DNA from: an uncultured Collinsella sp.
GTDB lineage: Bacteria; Actinomycetota; Coriobacteriia; Coriobacteriales; Coriobacteriaceae
DNA: 6,117 bases
Direction: 5' to 3'
NCBI GenBank assembly: GCA_900545445.1
Contig: UQZH01000074.1
Location: 1 to 6,117, forward strand
Numbering within the stretch: position 1 is the first letter of the stretch; each line of letters opens with the position of its first letter. The notes under the pieces were generated by a model. The model did no database searches and had not been told where the DNA came from. It was given only the letters and a program-made list of their open reading frames with translations. A program made the position numbers and the translations under genes. This document shows positions 1-5,846 of this stretch, in pieces.

Positions 1-654
1 GGGCTTGTAATCGTTGAGGTCGCTGTGCTCAACGGCAAAACGCTTGAGGGCGAGGATGTTCATGGGATCGTCGACCATGCCGCGACGGCAGTGCATCTCG
101 CAGGGATGCTCGCACACCAGGCCGCAAACGAGCGGCAGCGGATTGTTCTTGCGGATGACCTTGACGGCATCGGCATAGCGACCGGCCTCGACGAGCGAAA
201 TGTACCCGGGAATGTCGACGTGCGCCGGGCAGCCCGAGACGCACGGAACGCGGGCATCGCGGTCAAAGCCGCAGGAGTGCTCACGGATGTGGTGCTCAAA
301 GTCGTCGCGGAAGCCGCGAATGGCCGTGAGCGCCATGGCACCAGCTTCGTAACCGATGGCGCAGTCGCTCGAAAGATAGATGGTGCGGGCCGTGCGCTCA
401 ATCAAGTTGAGCGTAGACTCATCGGCACGCCCTTCGAGCACATCGGCGAGCAGGTCGCTCAGCGCGCTCAGGCCCACACGGCAGGGCGTACACTTGCCGC
501 AGCTCTGGATGGAGCACAGGTTGACGAGCGCTGCCGTAAACTCAACGGGACACGGGGCGAGTGAACTCACCGCCAGACGACGTCCGAGCGCATCGTGCAG
601 GTCGTCCATGACGGCCTGAGCGTGGCTGCGTTCCATTACATGCAGTCGAGCCAT
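1..654 (-). CDS. Fe-S/flavin oxidoreductase: NuoF-type 4Fe-4S domain fused to GltD-type N-terminal domain (partial, C-terminus missing)
   Basis: The first 218 residues are visible; the frame stays open to the window edge, so the C-terminal part is cut off. Residues 51-61 read SCGKCTPCRVG and Cys98 lies in a SSDCAIG context. This is the four-cysteine 4Fe-4S signature of the C-terminal domain of NADH dehydrogenase subunit NuoF (Cys52, 55, 58, 98). From about residue 138 a second cysteine set follows: C138-x3-C142-P, then Cys177, 181, 185 and 189 in a CGLVCEHPCEMHCRR context. This is the Fer4_20-type domain of glutamate synthase small subunit and related NAD(P)H:FAD oxidoreductases, so an FAD/NAD(P)-binding part is expected beyond the edge. 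The ATG at 654-652 follows GAGAGGGG six bases upstream, a good ribosome binding site. Such fusions shuttle electrons between NAD(P)H and Fe-S partners, often formate dehydrogenase or hydrogenase. The exact partner is not visible, and plain GltD is unlikely because of the NuoF-like N-terminus. Confidence 0.85.
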   Translation of the reverse strand, partial: MARLHVMERSHAQAVMDDLHDALGRRLAVSSLAPCPVEFTAALVNLCSIQSCGKCTPCRVGLSALSDLLADVLEGRADESTLNLIERTARTIYLSSDCAIGYEAGAMALTAIRGFRDDFEHHIREHSCGFDRDARVPCVSGCPAHVDIPGYISLVEAGRYADAVKVIRKNNPLPLVCGLVCEHPCEMHCRRGMVDDPMNILALKRFAVEHSDLNDYKP

Positions 655-790
655 AAGATCCCCTCTCACATGGCAGCCCGGAGGCGAGGCCGGGCGAAAT
701 TGCTACACGCACAACACTGACCTAAAAAGTTGTTAGGTCTCCACGCAGTTCGGCAGGCGGTATAAAATGTCACCCTCGGCGGTGATATAG
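655..790 (-). promoter_or_regulatory. Structured 5' leader of the oxidoreductase gene, candidate riboswitch
   Basis: The 5' region of the oxidoreductase gene is unusually rich in hairpins read on the minus strand. In transcript order: TCACC (785-781) pairs with GGTGA (774-770) around the 6-nt loop GCCGAG; GACCTAA (739-733) pairs with TTAGGTC (725-719) with a 7-nt loop; GCCCGG (695-690) pairs with CCGGGC (681-676) with an 8-nt loop. The ribosome binding site follows directly. CGAGG in the first loop region can also pair with CCTCG in the last loop, a possible long-range contact. There is no U-tract, so these are not simple terminators. The context of an electron-transfer subunit often linked to Moco or Wco enzymes makes a molybdenum/tungsten cofactor riboswitch a candidate. 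That identity is inference; the hairpins are seen directly. Confidence 0.45.
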
Positions 791-814
791 AACATTAGCG
801 CAGATAAATGCCAT

Positions 815-838
815 ATTTGATAAAACGCGTTACCAAAT
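815..838. promoter_or_regulatory. 24-bp dyad, operator-like
   Basis: Two 9-bp half sites, ATTTGATAA (815-823) and TTACCAAAT (830-838), form an inverted repeat matching at 8 of 9 positions around the 6-bp centre AACGCG. It lies between the sugar operon's terminator and the structured leader of the oxidoreductase, close to where that gene's promoter must be. A weak -10-like TAATGT is at 797-792 on the minus strand. The shape suits a dimeric repressor or activator site, but the cognate regulator is unknown. The half-site spacing does not fit a CRP/FNR site. Confidence 0.35.
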
Positions 839-840
839 GA

Positions 841-878
841 CAATGCCCCACCCACGCAATCACGTGGACGGGGCATTG
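841..878 (-). terminator. Probable terminator of the alpha-glucoside operon
   Basis: CAATGCCCC (841-849) pairs perfectly with GGGGCATTG (870-878). An inner stem CCACG (852-856) with CGTGG (863-867) closes a 6-nt loop, separated by a 2x2 internal loop. The hairpin lies 32 bases past the stop codon of the 6-phospho-alpha-glucosidase gene, where the operon should end. The downstream tail on the minus strand (TCATTTGGTA) is only moderately T-rich, so termination may be partial or need Rho. Confidence 0.6.
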
Positions 879-910
879 CTCCAGGTATGCGGTCAGCGAC
901 CCTGTTGCTT

Positions 911-2293
911 TTACTTAAGCTCGGGCCAGTAACCCTTGTTGGCCTCGATCATGTCGTCGAGAACCTCCTTGGCGACCTTCATCGACGGCACGGTCTTGTT
1001 CAGCGTAAAGGCCTTGAGCGCCTTCTCGTACGAACCCTCGATCGTAGCCTCGACCACGAGCTTCTCGGAGTTCAGCTGCTGCATCATGAGGCCCTGCTGG
1101 AACAGAGGAATGTTGTCGCGGCTGATGACCTCGGGGCCGTTCTTGCCAATGTAGGCAGGCAGCTCGACCATAGCGTCGTAGGGCATGTTGGGGATAGCGC
1201 CCTTGTTCTCGCAAATGACCAGGAAGCGCTGCTTGGTGTCGTTCTTCAGAGCGATAGCCAGATCGGCAATCCAGTCGCCGTGGCTGCCCGCATAGAACGT
1301 GCTCTCGTCGATCTCACCCGTCTTCTCGTAGTGGTCGATGCCGTCGAAGAGGTTCTTCTCACGCGTCTCCTCAACCTCGTTCGCGCGGGTGCGCTCGGGG
1401 TTGGAATGCTCGACGAACTCCTTCTGCTGCAGGTAGTAGTTCAGATACGTGTTGGGCAGGTACTCCGGGAAGCACTCCATGATCTCGTACTCGCCCTTCC
1501 AGACGTAGTACCAGCTGCCCTTGGTGTGACGGTTCTGCTCGGGGTGCTCGTCAGTGGCCTCCTCGGGCTTCTTTGCCATGAGCGAGCCCATACCCTTGAG
1601 GTAGGAATCGGGCAGCAGAATCTCATGCTCCTTGATGTACTCGCGCAGCTGCGGGAGCACCTCCTCGCCCTTGTGGCGGATCGAGGTGAACCAACCAAAG
1701 TGGTTGAGGCCAAAGTAATCGTACTCGACATCCTTCTTCTCGATATCGAGCGCGGCGCAAACCACGTCGATGATCGCGATCGGCATGTCGCAGATGTTGA
1801 TGATGCGAGCGTTGGGGCGCAGCACGCGGCAGCCCTCGGAAACGATGGCGGCAGGGTTGGAGTAGTTGAGAATCCAGTAGTCCTTCTTGGCGTACTTCTC
1901 AACGTCATCGATCAGCTCGACCATGGGGAAGATGGTGCGCATGCCGTAGGCAAGACCGCCGCAACCGCAAGTCTCCTGACCCACGCAGCCGTGACGCAGC
2001 GGAATCTTCTCGTCCTGCTCGCGCATGGCGTAGCCGCCCACGCGCATCTGGGCAAACACGAAGCTCGCGTCGGTAAAAGCCGTCTTTTTGTCGGTGGTCA
2101 CCGTGAGCTTGATGTCCAGGCCGAGGTCCTCGTGCAAAATCCAGTCCACGAGCACGCCGATCTTGCGCTGGCGCTCCTCGTTGATGTCGTACAGACGAAT
2201 CTCGTCAACGTCGAGCTCGTCCTTGCGCAGAGCGATGGACTTGACGATGCCGGGGGTAAAGGTGGATCCGCCACCACACAGAGTAATGATCAT
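911..2293 (-). CDS. 6-phospho-alpha-glucosidase, glycoside hydrolase family 4
   Basis: A cytoplasmic enzyme of 460 residues, close to the usual 440-460 of GH4, that cleaves 6-phospho-alpha-glucosides (such as maltose 6-phosphate) to glucose 6-phosphate and an aglycone. GH4 enzymes use NAD and a divalent metal, usually Mn2+, in an oxidation-elimination mechanism. The Rossmann glycine motif CGGGS is at residues 6-10, NYSNP at 143-147, CDMPI at 168-172 and GLNHFGW at 195-201. Cys168 and His198 are the expected metal ligands and Asp169 the expected catalytic acid. In this family CDMP marks the alpha-specific branch, while CN(V/I)P marks 6-phospho-beta-glucosidases; that residue pattern is the reason for the alpha call. 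The ATG starts three bases after the EIICB stop codon, and its ribosome binding site GAAGGAG lies within the end of the EIICB gene, so translation is probably coupled. The natural sugar cannot be read from the sequence. Confidence 0.93.
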   Translation of the reverse strand: MIITLCGGGSTFTPGIVKSIALRKDELDVDEIRLYDINEERQRKIGVLVDWILHEDLGLDIKLTVTTDKKTAFTDASFVFAQMRVGGYAMREQDEKIPLRHGCVGQETCGCGGLAYGMRTIFPMVELIDDVEKYAKKDYWILNYSNPAAIVSEGCRVLRPNARIINICDMPIAIIDVVCAALDIEKKDVEYDYFGLNHFGWFTSIRHKGEEVLPQLREYIKEHEILLPDSYLKGMGSLMAKKPEEATDEHPEQNRHTKGSWYYVWKGEYEIMECFPEYLPNTYLNYYLQQKEFVEHSNPERTRANEVEETREKNLFDGIDHYEKTGEIDESTFYAGSHGDWIADLAIALKNDTKQRFLVICENKGAIPNMPYDAMVELPAYIGKNGPEVISRDNIPLFQQGLMMQQLNSEKLVVEATIEGSYEKALKAFTLNKTVPSMKVAKEVLDDMIEANKGYWPELK

Positions 2294-2296
2294 TGT

Positions 2297-3913
2297 TTAC
2301 TGCTCCTTCTCAATTGCGTTTTCGACCTTGTCGCGCATCTCGGCGACCTTCATGCCAAAGATGATCTGGATATTATTGCCGTTGCGGTTGATGCCGCTGT
2401 TGGGCACGTGGTTGATGAGGTTCTCATCGATGAGATCCGGGTTCTTAACGTTCACGCGGAGACGCGTAAAGCAGTTCTCGAGCTCCTCGATGTTGTCCTT
2501 GCCGCCAAGACCTGCGACAAGGTCGGCAATACCTGCATCGACGCCCTCTGCGGGAGCTGCGGCAACAGCGCCCTGCTTCACCGCGACAGATGCGGCGGCC
2601 TCGCCCTCGGCAACGGACTCGGCGAGCTCGGACTCCTCCTCGCGACCAGGCGTGTGGAGGTTGAGCTTCTTAATAAGGAAGGTGAAGAGGAAGAAGTACA
2701 GAGCGGCGTTAACGACTCCAAGCACCAGCATAACCGGCCAGTTGGTCTTGTCGACACCGAGGACCAGGTTGGAAACCACGATGTTGATGATGCCGCCTGC
2801 AGTCGAAGCGGGCACGGAGAGGACCTTGAGCAGAACCAGGAAGATGCCGGAAAGAACCGAGTGAACGACAAAGAGCACGGGAGCGGCAAAGACAAAGAGG
2901 AAGTCCATGGGCTCGGTCACGCAGGAGAGCACGGCGGTGATGATCAGCGGGATGATAACGGCCTTGGTCTTATCCTTGTTCCCCTTGTAGGCGGTGACGA
3001 TAAAGGCGAGGCCGATGCCGATGTAGGGCCACAGATTGTTGAAGGTGTAGCTGTTGAAGTAGGTGCTATCGGAGAAGGGCTGGCCCGTCATTGCCATCTC
3101 GGCAACACGGATGGGATAGGCGCCGGCGATAACCTGATCACCCAGCGTCAGGGTGCCACCCACATCGGAGAACTGGAACGGGGTGTAGATGAGGTGGTGC
3201 AGACCGGTGGGAACGAGCAGCTTGTTGAGCATGCCGTAGATAAACAGACCGATGTTGCCCGACTCCTTAATGATGCCGGCAACGGAGGAGATGGCGCCCT
3301 GGACAGGAGGCCAAACGATGCAGAAGCCAGCGCCCATGATCCAGGAAATGATGATCATGATCAGGAACGGGAAGCGAACGCCCGAGAACATCGAAAGGGC
3401 AATGGGGAACTGCTTGTTCGAGTACTTGTTGAACACGGCACCGGTGATGCAACCGAGAATGATGCCACCGAACACGCCGGTATCGAGCACCTGAATGCCC
3501 ATAACGGTGGCCTGGCCGGTTCCGGTAAGACCGAGCATGCCGCTCGCATCGGCAAGAGAGCCGGTGGCGTTGAGCACGATGTTGTTAGCCTGCAGGAACA
3601 GGAAGAACGACATCAGGGCAATCAGCGAAGCATGGCCCTTGTTCTTCTTTGCCATGGCGCCGGCGATACCCACGCAGAACAGAATCGAGAGGTTGTTGAT
3701 GATAAACATCAGCGACTGGTAGACAACGGCGCCCACAAGCTGGAACGGACCGGAGCCCAGTACGGGGACCAAAGCGCAAATGGTCTTGTTGGTCAGAATG
3801 ATGCCCACAATGAGCAGGATGCCGGCAACCGAGAGATACATCATCGGCTGGACGATCGACTTCGCGAACACCTCCAACGGCGCTTTGAAATTGAACTTCT
3901 TTTTTGCGGTCAT
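2297..3913 (-). CDS. PTS EIICB component, Glc family, alpha-glucoside (maltose-type) specific
   Basis: A 538-residue membrane permease that imports a sugar while phosphorylating it at C6. The EIIC part (about residues 10-415) holds many hydrophobic segments, GLHH at 238-241 and TEPMDF at 333-338, the latter a version of the conserved ITEPxEF substrate-site motif of Glc-family EIIC. An Ala/Glu-rich linker (about 420-465) leads to the EIIB domain, whose phosphorylated cysteine is Cys481 in ENCFTRLRV. There is no EIIA domain, which fits the separate EIIA gene in the operon. The ATG at 3913-3911 was chosen because GGAAGGGGAG lies seven bases upstream; a TTG nine codons earlier has no such site. 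The alpha-glucoside assignment rests on family resemblance and the adjacent GH4 gene with its CDMP motif; the precise sugar is not determined. Confidence 0.93.
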   Translation of the reverse strand: MTAKKKFNFKAPLEVFAKSIVQPMMYLSVAGILLIVGIILTNKTICALVPVLGSGPFQLVGAVVYQSLMFIINNLSILFCVGIAGAMAKKNKGHASLIALMSFFLFLQANNIVLNATGSLADASGMLGLTGTGQATVMGIQVLDTGVFGGIILGCITGAVFNKYSNKQFPIALSMFSGVRFPFLIMIIISWIMGAGFCIVWPPVQGAISSVAGIIKESGNIGLFIYGMLNKLLVPTGLHHLIYTPFQFSDVGGTLTLGDQVIAGAYPIRVAEMAMTGQPFSDSTYFNSYTFNNLWPYIGIGLAFIVTAYKGNKDKTKAVIIPLIITAVLSCVTEPMDFLFVFAAPVLFVVHSVLSGIFLVLLKVLSVPASTAGGIINIVVSNLVLGVDKTNWPVMLVLGVVNAALYFFLFTFLIKKLNLHTPGREEESELAESVAEGEAAASVAVKQGAVAAAPAEGVDAGIADLVAGLGGKDNIEELENCFTRLRVNVKNPDLIDENLINHVPNSGINRNGNNIQIIFGMKVAEMRDKVENAIEKEQ

Positions 3914-4012
3914 AGCGGTACTCCCCTTCCTTTTCCGCAAATTAAGACAGATGTGCCCTGGACAAGACCGTGAGCCTTGCCTTATATCAATCGATGTGTG
4001 GGCACGTTATGC
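3914..4012 (-). other. Intercistronic spacer with a possible folded RNA
   Basis: The 99-bp gap between the antiterminator and EIICB genes holds nested inverted repeats. GTGCCC (4005-4000 on the minus strand) can pair with GGGCAC (3958-3953). Inside, GGCAAG (3980-3975) can pair with CTTGTC (3966-3961) with one G-U pair. No U-tract follows, so it is not a normal terminator. It could be an RNA-processing or stability element that sets EIICB output apart from EIIA and the regulator. A weak -10-like TATAAG is present but has no convincing -35. Only the inverted repeats are certain. Confidence 0.3.
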
Positions 4013-4867
4013 CTAGAGACCAGGTTCTCCAAGCAGGTTAACAATGTGATATGCGAGATAACTCTTCTCGGCATCGGTAACGACAACGTTATAGGTAGAC
4101 GACAAGTGGGCGGCTATGGCGTCCGCGCACGAGAATGCACACGGATACGCCGTTTCATCGATTCGGAACAGCGCGTCTCCGTTGATTTGCCCGGCCGTAG
4201 GATCGAGCGCTCGCTGTGCGAAAAACTGCAGGTGACGAACGAAACGTTCGTAAGGCAGCGAGGTGTTATCAAGGGTCGTAGAATAGCGCTCAGAAACAAT
4301 CGCAAGCACGTCACGAACAAGCTGGACCGAAACAATCAAACGGTCGGAGCGCTGCGGCATGGTGGCGTTAACGATATGCAGCGTAATGAAACCCTGCTCT
4401 TCTTCGCTCATCTGGATGCCCATATACTCCTTGATAATCTGCAGCGCACGGCCCGCAAGTGCATACTCCTTGCGATAGAACTGCTGGATCTCGAGCAGCA
4501 ACGGATTCTCACAGGTGACGCCCTTGCGCTCACGCTCCAAAGCAAGGCTGATATGGTCTGCGAGAGCAATGAGAATCTTGTCGTTGATATCAACATTGAG
4601 CTCTCGACGGAGCATCTGAACAATGTCCTCGGCAATCACGAGGTTGACGGTGGGGATGGACTCCAAAAGATGTGCCAAGCGGTCAATCGTACGCGAGTCC
4701 TGAGAAGTTCCCTCCTGCAACGCGTAGGTCTTTTCGATCGACGCCTCGTCGATGGCATCGCCGGCATGACGGCCAAAGCAGAGGCCTCGACCGATGACGA
4801 TGAGCTCGGAGCCATCGTCCGAAGTGACCATTGCGACGTTGTTGTTAAAAACTCGCTTGATAACCAC
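4013..4867 (-). CDS. licT: BglG/LicT-family transcriptional antiterminator
   Basis: An RNA-binding regulator of 284 residues that prevents termination in the leader of a PTS operon when its sugar is present. The N-terminal CAT RNA-binding domain (about 1-55) includes VFNNNVAMV and the GRGLCF segment. Two PRD domains follow, about 65-170 and 175-284. All four regulatory histidines are present: His105 (LADHI), His164 (ITLHI), His212 (FVRHL) and His274 (AYHIV). They match the Bacillus LicT positions 100, 159, 207 and 269 as I recall them, with a constant offset of five. HPr and EIIB phosphorylate such histidines, linking activity to sugar supply and catabolite state. I chose the GTG at 4867 because it aligns with the LicT N-terminus (MxIxxVxNNN) and has GGTG just upstream; GTG at 4879 would add four residues and lacks a ribosome binding site. 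It lies between the EIIA and EIICB genes, and its probable target is the switch upstream of EIIA. Confidence 0.93.
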   Translation of the reverse strand: MVIKRVFNNNVAMVTSDDGSELIVIGRGLCFGRHAGDAIDEASIEKTYALQEGTSQDSRTIDRLAHLLESIPTVNLVIAEDIVQMLRRELNVDINDKILIALADHISLALERERKGVTCENPLLLEIQQFYRKEYALAGRALQIIKEYMGIQMSEEEQGFITLHIVNATMPQRSDRLIVSVQLVRDVLAIVSERYSTTLDNTSLPYERFVRHLQFFAQRALDPTAGQINGDALFRIDETAYPCAFSCADAIAAHLSSTYNVVVTDAEKSYLAYHIVNLLGEPGL

Positions 4868-4885
4868 GGTACCCACCACAAGAAT

Positions 4886-5398
4886 TTACTCGGAAAGCCA
4901 GACGACAGGCTCTTTAACAGCAACAGGGCCGGAAGCATGCTCACGAAGAGTCGAGTTCTCCGAGCGCTCGCACACGATAACGAAGACCGTGGGATCGAAG
5001 CCGGCGGCGCGGACCGCGTCGAAATCGACCTCGACGAGGGGCTGGCCCGCGTCGACATGGTCACCCTGGGCAACAAGCGCATGGAAGCCCTTGCCCTCAA
5101 GCTTAACAGTATCGATTCCGATGTGCAGCATCACCTGAGCAGAGCTGTCGTCGGACATGATGCCCAGCGCGTGCTCAGTCGGAAACAGCGCCGCGACGGT
5201 GCCGGAAACAGGAGCGCACACCGTTCCCTCTTGGGGAACCACGGCAATGCCATCGCCCACGGCACGGCTGCTAAAAGCGGGGTCATTGGTATTTTCTAGA
5301 TGAACAAGCTCGCCGGAAACGGGAGCGAGGATTTCGAACTCGGAAGCTGCAGTCTTCTGCTCATCCGAACCGCCCATCAGGCGAGAAAAGAAACCCAT
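4886..5398 (-). CDS. PTS EIIA component, glucose (Crr) family
   Basis: A cytoplasmic phosphocarrier of 170 residues, near the 169 of E. coli EIIA-Glc. It accepts phosphate from HPr and passes it to the EIIB domain of the EIICB protein two genes downstream. The core begins with EILAPVSGE (about 22-30). The two active-site histidines are His76 in PTEHALGI and His92 in LHIGIDTVKL, the latter being the phosphorylated residue by family knowledge. It is a stand-alone protein, neither fused to EIICB nor carrying an N-terminal extension. The ATG at 5398-5396 gives the family-typical MGFFSRL start and has AAGGGA nine bases upstream. A longer reading from 5449 would translate through the leader terminator and is rejected. 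It is first in the operon, and 18 bases separate its stop codon from the antiterminator start. Confidence 0.93.
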   Translation of the reverse strand: MGFFSRLMGGSDEQKTAASEFEILAPVSGELVHLENTNDPAFSSRAVGDGIAVVPQEGTVCAPVSGTVAALFPTEHALGIMSDDSSAQVMLHIGIDTVKLEGKGFHALVAQGDHVDAGQPLVEVDFDAVRAAGFDPTVFVIVCERSENSTLREHASGPVAVKEPVVWLSE

Positions 5399-5411
5399 GG
5401 TGGCATGTCCC

Positions 5412-5486
5412 TTCATAAATAAAGCCCAACCAAAATCAAGCGAATGCATCCATAGAGACGCACCCGTTCAAAGACTTTGGTTAGGC
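5412..5486 (-). terminator. Leader terminator of the alpha-glucoside operon (antitermination-controlled)
   Basis: On the minus strand GCCTAACCAAA (5486-5476) pairs with TTTGGTTGGGC (5434-5424) in an 11-bp stem with one U-G pair, followed at once by the T-rich tract TTTATTTAT (5423-5415). The 41-nt loop holds a smaller helix, GCGTC with GATGC. The stem ends about 25 bases before the EIIA start codon, with the ribosome binding site just after the T tract. Its 5' arm shares CCTAACC with the antiterminator hairpin, so the two structures exclude each other. Confidence 0.8.
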
Positions 5487-5510
5487 CCACGTCCGAGGGA
5501 CTCGGTAACC
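5479..5510 (-). promoter_or_regulatory. Candidate ribonucleic antiterminator (RAT) for the LicT-type regulator
   Basis: In transcript order GGTTA (5510-5506) pairs with TAACC (5483-5479), and CCGAG (5505-5501) pairs with CTCGG (5497-5493) around a 3-nt loop. A 9-nt asymmetric bulge lies on the 3' side between the two helices. An interrupted hairpin overlapping a terminator is the hallmark of BglG/LicT RNA targets. The primary sequence differs from the well-known GGATTGTTACTGC-type RAT, keeping only a GGTTAC-like start and a terminal AACC. Either the target is diverged or the exact bounds differ. Confidence 0.65.
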
Positions 5511-5535
5511 TTCCGCATTTCTTTTTACGGGAGCT

Positions 5536-5563
5536 ATTGTAGACAAGCCCAAAGCCGGAACAA
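5536..5563 (-). promoter_or_regulatory. Promoter of the alpha-glucoside operon
   Basis: A good -10 hexamer TACAAT (5541-5536) is preceded 16 bases upstream by TTGTTC (5563-5558), a weak -35 sharing TTG with the consensus. Transcription would start near 5529, giving a leader of about 130 nt that includes the antiterminator and terminator hairpins. The weak -35 suits a promoter helped by an activator. Confidence 0.6.
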
Positions 5564-5573
5564 CCATTATGAC

Positions 5574-5603
5574 CGATGAACGATATTTTTTCTTCGATAA
5601 ACG
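5574..5603. repeat. Helically phased direct repeat upstream of the operon promoter
   Basis: CGATGAACG (5574-5582) and CGATAAACG (5595-5603) match at 8 of 9 bases, and the next two bases (AT and GT) agree at one of two. Their start-to-start distance is exactly 21 bp, two helical turns, with an A/T-rich spacer. They are centred near -49 and -70 relative to the predicted start site, a usual place for activator binding. No regulator can be assigned. Confidence 0.4.
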
Positions 5604-5635
5604 GTATTTAGGCGACACTTAGGGACGTTCCTTGA

Positions 5636-5781
5636 TTGGTGCATTGGGGACAGGTTACTTTGCGCCAATCATAAGTTGCGGTGAAATAGGGACTGAAAAG
5701 CCGCTCAAAAGGCCAAAACAGTCCGTATTCCACCGCAACTTCAAGACGTTGGCGCAAACCAACCTGTCCCCTTTGCACCAA
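5636..5781. repeat. Imperfect palindromic repeat, REP/MITE-like
   Basis: Two arms, 5636-5695 and 5719-5781, are near-complementary around a 23-nt A-rich centre. The ends TTGGTGC (5636-5642) and GCACCAA (5775-5781) are perfect inverted repeats. Matching inner blocks include GGGGACAGGTT with AACCTGTCCCC, TTTGCGCCAA with TTGGCGCAAA, and AAGTTGCGGTG with CACCGCAACTT. The right arm carries three extra bases. No reading frame is credible inside, so it is non-autonomous. GGGGACAGG-type palindromes are often associated with REP-associated (IS200-like Y1) transposases; no such transposase is in this window. A flanking stretch, AGGGACGTTCC (about 5621-5631), may be part of the same element. Confidence 0.75.
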
Positions 5782-5812
5782 AAAGGGCCCCGAGCGTAGT
5801 TGCTCGGGGCCC
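5780..5812 (-). terminator. Intrinsic terminator of the right-edge gene
   Basis: GGGCCCCGAGC (5785-5795) and GCTCGGGGCCC (5802-5812) form a perfect 11-bp GC-rich stem with a 6-nt loop. On the minus strand it is followed by TTTTT (5784-5780). It lies 34 bases after the stop codon of the gene entering from the right. The T tract merges into the end of the palindromic repeat. Confidence 0.9.
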
Positions 5813-5846
5813 TTAGTTCGCTTCGCTCTAGTGTGCGACGCGTATG

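Noticed and set aside
25..564. A 179-residue open frame on the plus strand at the left edge
   Set aside because: It is antisense to the oxidoreductase, whose minus-strand frame shows two clear Fe-S cysteine motifs.
887..3973. A 1028-residue open frame on the plus strand opposite the GH4 and EIICB genes
   Set aside because: It is the exact codon-aligned complement of two well-recognised genes; its composition (His, Asp, Val, Leu-rich, no domain) is what antisense of GC-rich genes gives.
3977..5299. A 440-residue open frame on the plus strand opposite the antiterminator and EIIA genes
   Set aside because: Same codon-aligned antisense effect; no recognisable domain, and the minus-strand genes carry all expected catalytic and regulatory residues.
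5396..5449. An N-terminally extended start for EIIA at 5449
   Set aside because: The extension would be translated from the leader terminator stem; the ATG at 5398 matches the family start and has its own ribosome binding site.
5397..5579. A 60-residue open frame on the plus strand
   Set aside because: It covers the operon's leader hairpins and promoter on the opposite strand and has no recognisable features.
5617..5812. A CRISPR array or tRNA in the repeat-rich gap
   Set aside because: The region is one inverted repeat plus a terminator; there are no regularly spaced direct repeats and no cloverleaf.
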